Assembly (NCBI GenBank): GCA_017514845.1
Contig: JAFWIM010000027.1
Span: forward strand, 1 to 35,320
From: Lachnospiraceae bacterium
GTDB lineage: Bacteria; Bacillota; Clostridia; Lachnospirales; Lachnospiraceae
Reading direction: 5' to 3'
DNA: 35,320 bases
The position numbers and the translations under genes were made by a program. Below are positions 23,767 to 31,802 of this stretch, piece by piece; the first letter of the stretch is position 1; every line of letters begins with the position of its first letter. Under the pieces are notes generated by a model. The model ran no database searches. It worked only from the letters and a program-made list of their open reading frames with translations, and was not told the origin of the DNA.

Positions 23767-25695
23767 TCAGCTTTTATTCTGCAAACGCTCAATCAGGTCC
23801 GATACTACCGGATTCGTTCTATAATTAGGATCATTCGTCAGCAAATCCCGCAGCTGATCTGCAGTCTCGGCGGTTATCACCATAGACTTTTCCAACGTGC
23901 GTTCTCTGTATAATTCATACCGATAGCTGAGGCGTCTCCTGTAAATCTCTTCACCGATACTTGCAATGAGCGGCTCCAGAAATTCACTCTTATCGCTGCG
24001 CTCATCCCATCCGCGATTTATGCAGTACTCTTTGTATCTCTCATACACTTTGCTGTTCACATATCTCGCTTCAGCCCTCGCCCGAGACAGGCCTTCCGTA
24101 GTCATATACATACGTATAGCATTTCTTTTTTCTTCCAGGGCGTCGTGCTTTTTCGGGGTATGCTCTTTCCGGTCATACCCCTTCTGGTCATACTCTTTCC
24201 GGTCATACTTTTCCGGAGCATACTCTTCCTTCCTGTCGGGAATTATCCCGGGATCCGCCAGAAGCTGAATAAGCCAGCCGATGACGCTCTCAGATACACT
24301 CCCGATCGTGCTGTCAAGGAAGAACCTGTGAGCCAGCAGCGTATGGATATTCTGCCCGAAAGTCAGCACATCCTCATCGATATCCTTTTTATCGCGTGTC
24401 AGGGTCACTATGTCTTCACGGAGCATATCGGACATCATGAACGGTGAGTTGGTGGTAAAAACGATCTGCATATCTTCCCCGGCACATGTCCTGACCAGAT
24501 CGATGATATCTCCGACAAATTCCCGCTGCCACTCCGGGTGGTAAAACAGATCTCCCTCGTCAAACAGGAGAAGTGCTCCTGTGTTCTCAGCAATCTTGCG
24601 ATTAAGGAACCTCTCCTCAAAAATATGATATTGAGCTTTGTCCTCAAAAATACCCGGGAATGGTGTCTCACTGAAGCTCTTTGAACCTTCAAGGAACCAG
24701 AAAAGCCTTGCAAGAAGAGCAAAGCGGGTGTACTGTCCGGATGAAAACGGACGCAGATATGACTGAGGATCACGGACGATCCGACTGATCATATTCCTAT
24801 CTATTATCTTGTGTTCTGCATCTATGGCATCCGACAGCATACTGTCGTTATCGCGGTCACCGCCTTCGTAATCGATGCTGTTGATTCGCATCCGTTCCAT
24901 GAACGTATCTCCGAGACATTTGCTGACCAGATCTCTGCGCAGGTATATGAAAACAAGCTGTATCAAAATATCAAAATTCATATTTTTTACGAGACTTCGG
25001 CGGGCATTGATCCTTTCCTCAGAGAGATCCACCTTATAGCGGCCGAAGAGTTCTTCTGTGGTGAGATAAGGATTGTCGTCCATATCATCATATAATCCCA
25101 TTTGCTGAACCACCAGCGCATCTCTGGATCGTCCGCGCTGAAGTTCGCTTCTCGCGACGCCGGACCTGAATCGCATTTGCGAAAAATAAACCATGCAATA
25201 TCGGTCGAGATCAATAATGTCTCTTTGCTGTCCGGTAAACGCTTTTACGCCCACAGTATTCTCTATGTGGGGAATATTGGTCAGGAAATAATCATCTTTA
25301 CCTGCAGAAAAGATGACCATGAACTCTGTATTCTCTTCCAGATGGTAGAACGCTCTTCTCGTGTCAAGGTCCGCGACAACGAAAGAATCACTGTCGACCT
25401 CGAGCAGCCCCTCATTGATGTGCTTCAGCATAAGAAGGAAACACTCATGTATAAAATCAACCGTGCTGCTCTTTCCCTCTCCGTTTCTTCCCACGATACA
25501 GCTCATTGAATAAATATGATCACCGTAAAAATACGGACTCGCAAGTCTGCGTTTTGCTGGCAGTTCGGACTCAATTCGCTTACTGCCATCCGTTCTCTGC
25601 ACAAATATGTATCTATGATCAAATGATACATGCGCTTCTTCTATCGTTCTGTATTTGTCCAGATAAAGATAAGAAAGCTTAAATCCCATGCTCAT
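23767..25695 (-). CDS. ABC/SMC-type AAA ATPase, PtuA-like
   Basis: This 642-residue ATPase has Walker A GRNGEGKSS (69-77), a signature-like SSGQYTRFALL (318-328), Walker B LLLFDEGD (375-382) and D-loop HPEW (386-389). The H-switch position reads FTTNSPFMMSD, with Asn where most relatives have His. The long insert between Walker A and signature, without SMC coiled coil, matches the OLD/PtuA-like family; there is no Toprim domain. A five-residue repeat (about 490-516) and a helical C-terminal part follow. In Septu the ATPase senses and controls the HNH nuclease; the gene pair here fits. I chose the ATG at 25695 (GGAGG five bases upstream). An in-frame ATG at 25728 also has AGGAG four bases upstream, so an 11-residue longer form is possible. 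Confidence 0.82.
   Translation of the reverse strand: MSMGFKLSYLYLDKYRTIEEAHVSFDHRYIFVQRTDGSKRIESELPAKRRLASPYFYGDHIYSMSCIVGRNGEGKSSTVDFIHECFLLMLKHINEGLLEVDSDSFVVADLDTRRAFYHLEENTEFMVIFSAGKDDYFLTNIPHIENTVGVKAFTGQQRDIIDLDRYCMVYFSQMRFRSGVARSELQRGRSRDALVVQQMGLYDDMDDNPYLTTEELFGRYKVDLSEERINARRSLVKNMNFDILIQLVFIYLRRDLVSKCLGDTFMERMRINSIDYEGGDRDNDSMLSDAIDAEHKIIDRNMISRIVRDPQSYLRPFSSGQYTRFALLARLFWFLEGSKSFSETPFPGIFEDKAQYHIFEERFLNRKIAENTGALLLFDEGDLFYHPEWQREFVGDIIDLVRTCAGEDMQIVFTTNSPFMMSDMLREDIVTLTRDKKDIDEDVLTFGQNIHTLLAHRFFLDSTIGSVSESVIGWLIQLLADPGIIPDRKEEYAPEKYDRKEYDQKGYDRKEHTPKKHDALEEKRNAIRMYMTTEGLSRARAEARYVNSKVYERYKEYCINRGWDERSDKSEFLEPLIASIGEEIYRRRLSYRYELYRERTLEKSMVITAETADQLRDLLTNDPNYRTNPVVSDLIERLQNKS
24151..24225 (-). 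repeat. In-frame 15-bp tandem repeat in the ATPase gene
   Basis: About five copies of a 15-base unit (plus-strand core CCGGTCATACTCTTT) code for five-residue units of the type K-x-Y-D-R. The translated stretch is highly charged and lies between the ATPase core and the C-terminal helices. Two units are almost identical in DNA, so it can change length by slippage. Confidence 0.85.
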
Positions 25696-25806
25696 TGGTA
25701 CCTCCCCATCCGCTGTGTTTTTGCGCATTCATCTCCTGATTCACCGTCACGAGAACTCTGCGGCTCTGCGCTTGTAGAAGTGGGTGCTTCCCCCACTGAC
25801 TTGGAT

Positions 25807-25851
25807 AAAAAAAGTCGCTGTCCAAAGCCAATTGGCCATGGACAGCGACTT
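25807..25851 (-). terminator. Terminator of the 65-residue protein gene
   Basis: A perfect 12-bp stem (AAGTCGCTGTCC at 25812-25823, GGACAGCGACTT at 25840-25851) with an inner GGCCAATTGGC dyad is followed on the minus strand by a run of seven Ts. It separates the small gene from the ATPase gene. Confidence 0.92.
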
Positions 25852-25862
25852 TGCGTGTGAAG

Positions 25863-26060
25863 TTATTTTACTGCGGGCGCCTTGCCGCTCTTTCTGAAGG
25901 CCTGCCGTATTCCCCTGTCTTTTCTGTTCTTGTCGCGGACAATGACATTTTTTTGGGAAAAGTACTCATTTTTCTCAAAAGAGCCTCTTACAACGCGGTC
26001 TTTCAGCAGATCGACAGCAAACGCCTCTTTCCTTAACGAGTTTGTAATCCCAGATGCCAT
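25863..26060 (-). CDS. Small basic protein of unknown function
   Basis: This 65-residue protein begins MASGITNSLRKEAFAVD and ends RQAFRKSGKAPAVK. It is strongly basic (about 16 Lys/Arg), has no membrane helix, and I do not recognise it. The call rests on context: AGGAGG four bases upstream of the ATG at 26060, and a near-perfect terminator starting 11 bases after the stop. Such signals rarely surround chance frames. An in-frame codon further upstream would add 28 residues without a ribosome site. A dyad (GTGGTCATATGCCAC, 26082-26096) lies 20 bases upstream of the ATG and may bind a regulator. The protein could be a ribosome- or nucleic-acid-binding factor, judged only by charge. Confidence 0.7.
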   Translation of the reverse strand: MASGITNSLRKEAFAVDLLKDRVVRGSFEKNEYFSQKNVIVRDKNRKDRGIRQAFRKSGKAPAVK

Positions 26061-26401
26061 CTTGAACCTCCTGTGTGACTGGTGGTCATATGCCACATTT
26101 ATATAGTTAAACAATAAGTTACCATAAAACCATGTGCCGTTCAAGCACCACTATAAAAATCTTTAAGATTATTCTTCATCTTACGTAACAGTTCAGACAG
26201 GCTGCAGGAAAGTTTCATAATCCGGCGCAAACATCATCTTCATCGAAAAGCGTAAGTCCTTCTCTGCGAGCTTAGAAAATGCTGCAGCATTTTCTGATCT
26301 CTCGGTCGGACTTACAATGCTTTTCTCACGAAGATAGATGCTTTGCTGCCGGAGAAACGAACTGTTAGATGCAGCCTGTCTGAACTGTTACCGTCTTACC
26401 G
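26061..26401. other. Intergenic region with palindrome
   Basis: The 341 bases between the small basic gene and the 1207-residue gene hold the ribosome site, a possible operator dyad (26082-26096) and weak AT-rich promoter of the small gene, and then a 207-bp palindrome. No coding frame is convincing here. Confidence 0.7.
26185..26391. repeat. 207-bp nested near-perfect palindrome (MITE-like or structured RNA)
   Basis: The outer arms (26185-26205 and 26371-26391) are 21-bp perfect inverted copies beginning GTAACAGTTC and ending GAACTGTTAC. Inside, CCGGCGCAAA pairs with TTTGCTGCCGG, CATCTTCATCGAAAAGC with GCTTTTCTCACGAAGATAG, GTAAGTCC with GGACTTAC, and the centre is a perfect 22-bp palindrome (AGAAAATGCT plus TGCAGCATTT...). 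The whole folds into one long hairpin with small bulges. It starts 11 bases past the stop of the 1207-residue gene. It has no coding capacity and no strong T-run after it, so a plain terminator is unlikely; a non-autonomous mobile element is the simplest reading. I see no clear target-site duplication. Confidence 0.85.
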
Positions 26402-29400
26402 TCAGTCGGCGATCTCAAATGCGTTGCTGTAAAGCATACTGTAATTCATATCTAAAACGAATTCGGTCATAAGGCGGTTCTGATTCAGGTACTCTGCCTG
26501 CCCGACTGTAGTCTCATTATAAGATTCAGCTATATAAATGCAATACTTCCACATCTCTGACTGAACAAACTCATCATGGAGTTTACTGAGATTTTTCGCT
26601 CCGACCAAAAGATCCTCCGCAAGATAATCAAATGCATATACGCCAAGCAGCAGTTCTCTGTGGGCATATATGAGCGAACTAAGGTTACTGCACAGATACC
26701 GGCAGTGCAGGAGTTCACCAAGGAACATCTCGCGTTCTTTCTTGATGTCTTTGCCGTTGACGGGATTCAGGCTTCCCTGAATGGCAGATGCGCAGACAGC
26801 TATCATATCTAGATTATCAACAATTATGTCCTGCTCAGTCTCATCTATGCAGGAACTGACCTTATCGCCAAGCTCCTTAAGATAATTTGCTATCTCGGAT
26901 TTCTCCGGCGATCCTTCTACTTCTATCTCTCCCTCAAGAATGCAGCTATAGCGGGCATCCTCATATTTATGAACAAAGCGCAGAAAATGTCCGCAGACCG
27001 ATTTATAAAAATCAATCCACACCCGATTCCAGTCAATATCACTGCCTCCGCTTTTCTCACTCTCCAGAGCATATAATACCATGCAGAACCGCTTTGCGTA
27101 TGTCTCAGCCATAATGTCATCGACTGGTACATTTCTCGTAAAGAAATTCAGATAGCCGTAAGGGGTCAGTCCAAGAACTTTCACCATACAGAGGTCACTC
27201 GTGACTTCACGGTAAACATCTGTCATATTATTCACGATCATCAGAGAGGACGGCATCGACGTTATGATATGAGATTCGGCGAAATTGACAAATCCCTTCT
27301 CCCTCCCATCAAGGTCGGCAAATACCCCAACCTGAAGAAATCTCGCAATTTTCCTGCTGTTCACAAGATTTCGCTGCTCCATGAGGAGCCTTCGAACTGT
27401 CACGTCAAGCTCGAATTCAAATTTCGCCGTGTTCATGCACAGCTCCAGAAATTCCTTTTCATCAATCAGATCTTCAGGACCCTGATAAAAATTAACGAGA
27501 TGGTCATACAGCTGCAGAATCGTTCTATGTGTTTCTGCCGATTCATCATCTGCCGACATATCATCGAGCGGGAGCTCATCCATATTGTTCAGCAATTCTT
27601 CGTATGCTGCATAGGCCTCTTCTTTTGACCACTTTGGTCTCATCCCGCTGAAGAAAAGCTGATAAAGAGATTTTGCTGCCTCCATTATCCCTTTATTTTT
27701 TCCGTTGCTGAAAACAGTATAGTCAGAAAACAATTCCTCTAGATATCTCCTGAGATTAGACAAATACTCGACTGAATAGACAAAGTTTCTGTATCTGCTT
27801 TCAATTTCCCCCATGAGATTGGCAAAGCCGAGCTCCCTGACTTCTTCTTCAGCAAGACCTATGTACTCCGCATACACATCCGCAAGACATTTTTTAAATA
27901 GTTCAGTATAGTAACTATAATTGTTAAGCCCTGGTATGAGCTTGCGCAGATCCAGGATAATGCTCATAGACACCTGATCGAACAATAATTCACTTGTATA
28001 TCTGAGCATCATCTTATTGCGGGTACTTCTCGGCTCATATCTGAGAGAGTGCGCTATCTCGTGCATGAGGATACCGATTGATGCCGAAAAGTCCGTAAGG
28101 TCGCTGAATGAAGGGCACAGAACTACAAGAAGCCGGTTTTTAAGTGACTCGTCCTTTCTCCAATTAAATAATGTCTTTGTTGTCAGAGAAGTTTCCATCG
28201 GCTGCGGAACCATCAATGTATAAAAACCTGACTGTGTGCCGTTGATTTCGCGGTTCAGTTCCGTCTTTCCATACCAATTTAAAAAGCTGTGAACAAAATA
28301 GCTGTAGCCGAGAAGCACTTTTTCTACGCTGACATGTGTCTCAAGGTTAAAGTGCGGTGTCTGAAGAGACTGCAGTGAGCTGTCAAGTATGAACTTCCCA
28401 AAAGAATTAATATATTCGAGCGCTGCCTTCAGCTCGCTGTCGAGCGCCGCGATAATTTCATCATTCTCCGGAGCTGTACATTCCGTAAGACTATTCCTGC
28501 GTGAATCATCACTGTATATCCATTGCCCGCAAGAGTCGGATGTTACATCAGGAACACCGATCAGTGACAGGTAATAATTTACACAGTCAAGAACTATCTC
28601 GATCTGCCTGATTATGATGCTGCAATAAATTCTGGAATCAGATGTTCCGTTGATCGAATTGCATATGCTTTTAATTCTCTCTAAAAGGTGCATATTGTAC
28701 ATAATGCTTCGCCTGGACGTATCTATACGAAGCACACGCAGGTACGCTTTGTGTATTCTTTCCGAGAGTGATGACAGTTTTGCGGCTATAATTTCATTTG
28801 CAAATAAAAATCCGTCCCCCGGCTCTATAAGCCGAATGTCGTCATTATAATTCTCCGCTTCTATCGCTTTTGTGCCCGCCCTAAACAGGAACCTCTCATT
28901 GACATACGAAATATACTTGTCCTTCATGAGAGATATTATGTAATCACATATCTTTTTCTCATCCGGATCCGTCTTTACTGCCACATCTTCGGATGAAGAT
29001 TCCGGCTTCGGGCTGCCGATTTTATACCTGACAAGCTTGGGATGAATGTAGAGAAATGCCTGTTCACTCAGCGTTACCGTGAAGTCATATCGTCCGTTGA
29101 GTCTGAGATAAGATGAACTTTTCAGGTTTTGCCCAGGCTTATATTTCTCTTCTATATCTTTCTCATGGCTCCAATACTTATTGGAGAGCACACAGCGGAG
29201 AACAAATCTCCTCTTTTCAGAATCGACACTTATATCCGGTGCATCTTCGGAATCAGAGGACACCGGAATAATGTGCGTATTCAGACTCATGAGTGTGTAT
29301 GTCTTGTAAAAGACAAAGTTCGTACAAAGCTCCTTCTCCACACTGCTTTCGTGAATACTTCTGTGCTCGGCAGGCCTTTCCAGCTCATATTTGCGCCTGC

Positions 29401-30025
29401 GAAGCATGGAGGCAACTTCAAAGGGAACTTCCGGATTATTGCATCTGATGGCAACAACAAAGTCCCCTACCGACATTGACTGATAGACGCGATAGCAGAA
29501 ATCTCCCTGATCCTCCTCTTTGAACCGCTTACTCACGAAATCAGACATCAAAATGTGCAGATCCTTAAAAAACGCATTGTAGATGCTAAGGTATCCGAAA
29601 TCATCCTTTATTGTCTCTTTCAGATGCTCCCGGTTGAGGCGCATCAGAATCTCCGGAGTGATGTAGACCTGTATCATTCCAAAATAACGATACTCACCGG
29701 AATTTTTATCGAATGGGTCCTTAAAGCAGCTGTTATGACAGCAGTACTCTGCTGCCAATTCTTCAGTGATCTCCGGGCAGTAAAGAGGAATGCTCTGCAT
29801 AGCAACATCGTGTTCTGTCAGATCCTCGTAGATGCTCAGCCCCATAAACTTGCTGAATTTTTCTGTGTCAGAGTGAAACTCATCCACTTCCAGCGCATCA
29901 AAATAATCCATAGCCAGCATAATTTCTGAGCCGCCCATATTCTCATCCGCATCGGAATCATGGACTGCTTTTCTGTAAAGCCTGATTAAATTATATCGCG
30001 CCGGGAAAACTGACTCGTCTTTCAT
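26402..30025 (-). CDS. Very large protein with HEIAH metalloprotease motif, unknown family
   Basis: This 1207-residue protein has no signal peptide or clear membrane helix. The one recognisable motif is SIGILMHEIAHSLRYEP (HEIAH at 655-659), the zinc-binding HExxH of a gluzincin-type peptidase, with conserved-looking flanking hydrophobics; a candidate third ligand is Glu679 (YTSELLFDQ), 20 residues on. The N-terminal 250 residues include FCYRVYQSMSVGDFVVAIRC and FVFYKTYTLMSLN, which faintly resemble cyclase/GGDEF-like strands, and the rest is mostly helical and rich in Leu, Glu, Tyr and Ser. AGGGGG precedes the ATG. The gene is single: the M32 terminator lies upstream, the palindrome downstream. 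It looks more AT-rich than the metabolic genes. Size and place beside ATPase/HNH genes suggest a defence-type protease, but this is inference. Confidence 0.8.
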   Translation of the reverse strand: MKDESVFPARYNLIRLYRKAVHDSDADENMGGSEIMLAMDYFDALEVDEFHSDTEKFSKFMGLSIYEDLTEHDVAMQSIPLYCPEITEELAAEYCCHNSCFKDPFDKNSGEYRYFGMIQVYITPEILMRLNREHLKETIKDDFGYLSIYNAFFKDLHILMSDFVSKRFKEEDQGDFCYRVYQSMSVGDFVVAIRCNNPEVPFEVASMLRRRKYELERPAEHRSIHESSVEKELCTNFVFYKTYTLMSLNTHIIPVSSDSEDAPDISVDSEKRRFVLRCVLSNKYWSHEKDIEEKYKPGQNLKSSSYLRLNGRYDFTVTLSEQAFLYIHPKLVRYKIGSPKPESSSEDVAVKTDPDEKKICDYIISLMKDKYISYVNERFLFRAGTKAIEAENYNDDIRLIEPGDGFLFANEIIAAKLSSLSERIHKAYLRVLRIDTSRRSIMYNMHLLERIKSICNSINGTSDSRIYCSIIIRQIEIVLDCVNYYLSLIGVPDVTSDSCGQWIYSDDSRRNSLTECTAPENDEIIAALDSELKAALEYINSFGKFILDSSLQSLQTPHFNLETHVSVEKVLLGYSYFVHSFLNWYGKTELNREINGTQSGFYTLMVPQPMETSLTTKTLFNWRKDESLKNRLLVVLCPSFSDLTDFSASIGILMHEIAHSLRYEPRSTRNKMMLRYTSELLFDQVSMSIILDLRKLIPGLNNYSYYTELFKKCLADVYAEYIGLAEEEVRELGFANLMGEIESRYRNFVYSVEYLSNLRRYLEELFSDYTVFSNGKNKGIMEAAKSLYQLFFSGMRPKWSKEEAYAAYEELLNNMDELPLDDMSADDESAETHRTILQLYDHLVNFYQGPEDLIDEKEFLELCMNTAKFEFELDVTVRRLLMEQRNLVNSRKIARFLQVGVFADLDGREKGFVNFAESHIITSMPSSLMIVNNMTDVYREVTSDLCMVKVLGLTPYGYLNFFTRNVPVDDIMAETYAKRFCMVLYALESEKSGGSDIDWNRVWIDFYKSVCGHFLRFVHKYEDARYSCILEGEIEVEGSPEKSEIANYLKELGDKVSSCIDETEQDIIVDNLDMIAVCASAIQGSLNPVNGKDIKKEREMFLGELLHCRYLCSNLSSLIYAHRELLLGVYAFDYLAEDLLVGAKNLSKLHDEFVQSEMWKYCIYIAESYNETTVGQAEYLNQNRLMTEFVLDMNYSMLYSNAFEIAD

Positions 30026-30120
30026 GAGGACCCCCTGTTTCGTCGCTTATCGGGTACAATCACCCGCACAGCTTTATCACTCTGTTATTATACTACAGAT
30101 AGACCCGGAAATAATATAGT

Positions 30121-30185
30121 AAAACTCCCACGCACATTTAAAAGGTCAATCTCTGACCGTTCTTATCTCTGTGCGTGGGAGTTTT
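30121..30185 (-). terminator. Terminator of the M32 carboxypeptidase gene
   Basis: A perfect 16-bp stem (AAAACTCCCACGCACA at 30121-30136, TGTGCGTGGGAGTTTT at 30170-30185) encloses a second hairpin GGTCA-ATCTC-TGACC. T-runs flank both ends, so it may work in both directions. It is 46 bases beyond the M32 stop. Confidence 0.88.
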
Positions 30186-30231
30186 CATAGCAAGATAAAG
30201 CTTGCCCCTGATATGGGATACCGGGTTATCA

Positions 30232-31740
30232 TCAAAGTTCATACAGCTTCGAATACTTATCTTCCAGATAATCAAGGAAATCGTCCGGCGTGAGTTCACG
30301 GCTTGTGATATCGCGGATCCAATCAGCCGGAGCCAGAATGTCAGCCTTCTTCCAGACATGCTCCTTCATCCATCCGTTGATCTTCTCAAAGTCGCCGGCA
30401 GCTACTGCGGCATTCAGGTCAAATTCCTCCCGCATGCGGTTACTGTACATCGCGTTATACATGTTGCCGAGCGCATAGGTCGGGAAATAACCGAAGCCCG
30501 AGGTCCAGTGGACATCCTGGAGTACGCCGGCGGCATCATTTGCAGGACGGATTCCGAGATACTCCTCATACTTGTCATTCCAGATCTTCGGCAGATCTTC
30601 AATGCTGACCTCGCCCGCCACAATCGCTTTTTCGATCTCATAGCGGATCATAATGTGGAAGATATACGTGAACTCATCCGCTTCCGTGCGAATGCAGGAC
30701 GGCGACACACAGTTTACAGCCTCATAGAACTCCCGCTCGGAAACATCCGCCAGTACTTCACCGAAGATCTCTTTTATATTCGGGAAGACCAGGTGAATGA
30801 AGGCTTCAGATCTTCCGATAATATTCTCGTAGAAGCGGGACGTGGACTCGTGCTGGCCCATGGTCTTGCCGCCGGTAATATTGTGATTCCAGTGTTCGCG
30901 GGGCTGATTCTGATCGAACAGCGCATGTCCGCCCTCATGGATCGTGCTGTACATGCTGGAGAGGAAGTTGTTCGGGTAGAAATGCGTTGTCACACGCTCA
31001 TCGTCCGGTCCCATACTGTCCGTAAAAGGATGCTCCGTCGTCGAGAATCCGCCGCGCTCAAAATCAAAGCCGATCACACCAAGCAGGTATTTGACCGCTC
31101 TCTCCTGGGTCCTGTCATCGACAGTGCGCTTTAAGAAATCCGTGCGGATGACCTTCTTGCTTGCCATGATCTTCTTAAGAAGCGGGACAAGGCGTTCGCG
31201 GCATTTGTCAAATACCTCATCCAGCTTCTCTGATGTCATTCCGCGCTCGTAGGCATCCAGCAGATTGTCATAGACGACCGGGCTCTTCTCATCCATTAGC
31301 TCGACCCGCTTGAACTCTACATCTCGAACTGCGGAGACGGAAGGCGCGAACTGAGAGAAATCAGAGGCCTGTTTAGCCTTCAGCCAGTCGGCATATGCCT
31401 TATTGTAGATTTTAGAGAACTCACGGTCCTGCTCAGGAGTGATGTTGCGGATCTTCATGTCTTCGCGGTGCAGCTGCTCAGCCAGCGCCCGGTCATATAC
31501 ATCAAGCTCGTCGCGGTGATCGTAAAGCCAGCCGGCCGCCACAAGAAAGTTCGGGTCGCGGTGAATCTTGAAAATCTTATTGGACAGATAAGCCTGTGTC
31601 TCGCCGGCCAGCTCCATGCCCTTGGGCGGACACACTGTCTCCATGTCGAACTGTACAACATGGGCAGCGTGGTCAAGGAGTCTCTCCTCCTCAAAGAATT
31701 CGTTCAGTTTTTCGAGCATTTGTTTTGTTAAATCAGTCAT
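30232..31740 (-). CDS. Carboxypeptidase Taq family (M32)
   Basis: This 502-residue cytosolic zinc carboxypeptidase of family M32 removes C-terminal residues from peptides. The zinc site is STIHEGGHALFDQ (HEGGH at 268-272) with Glu298 in GQHESTSRFYEN as the third ligand. Other family segments are HPFTDSMGPDDERVTTHF, NCVSPSCIRTEADEFTYIFHI and GVLQDVHWTSGFGYFPTYALGNMY. The length is standard (about 500). AAGGAG lies five bases before the ATG. It lies 62 bases after the alpha/beta-hydrolase stop, with a GC hairpin in between (31758-31777). A likely role is peptide recycling. Confidence 0.96.
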   Translation of the reverse strand: MTDLTKQMLEKLNEFFEEERLLDHAAHVVQFDMETVCPPKGMELAGETQAYLSNKIFKIHRDPNFLVAAGWLYDHRDELDVYDRALAEQLHREDMKIRNITPEQDREFSKIYNKAYADWLKAKQASDFSQFAPSVSAVRDVEFKRVELMDEKSPVVYDNLLDAYERGMTSEKLDEVFDKCRERLVPLLKKIMASKKVIRTDFLKRTVDDRTQERAVKYLLGVIGFDFERGGFSTTEHPFTDSMGPDDERVTTHFYPNNFLSSMYSTIHEGGHALFDQNQPREHWNHNITGGKTMGQHESTSRFYENIIGRSEAFIHLVFPNIKEIFGEVLADVSEREFYEAVNCVSPSCIRTEADEFTYIFHIMIRYEIEKAIVAGEVSIEDLPKIWNDKYEEYLGIRPANDAAGVLQDVHWTSGFGYFPTYALGNMYNAMYSNRMREEFDLNAAVAAGDFEKINGWMKEHVWKKADILAPADWIRDITSRELTPDDFLDYLEDKYSKLYEL

Positions 31741-31757
31741 ACTTTCTCCTTTATATG

Positions 31758-31780
31758 AAGTGCGGTCGGCCGCACTTTTT
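31758..31780 (+). terminator. Hairpin between alpha/beta hydrolase and M32 genes
   Basis: AAGTGCGG, loop TCGG, CCGCACTT forms an 8-bp perfect stem. The T-run follows on the plus strand, whereas the genes around it are on the minus strand, where CATATAAAGG follows instead. It may block antisense transcription or simply pause minus-strand transcripts in the M32 leader. Confidence 0.55.
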
Positions 31781-31802
31781 CTTTTTCATCTCGCAGCACT
31801 TG

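Noticed and set aside
24151-24225. CRISPR-like short repeat array
   Set aside because: Units are contiguous without spacers and keep the ATPase reading frame.
26185-26391. Simple intrinsic terminator of the 1207-residue gene
   Set aside because: The structure is far too long and no T-run directly follows the stem on the minus strand.
30202-31134. 310-codon plus-strand frame antisense to the M32 gene
   Set aside because: Shadow of a well-recognised carboxypeptidase; no motif.
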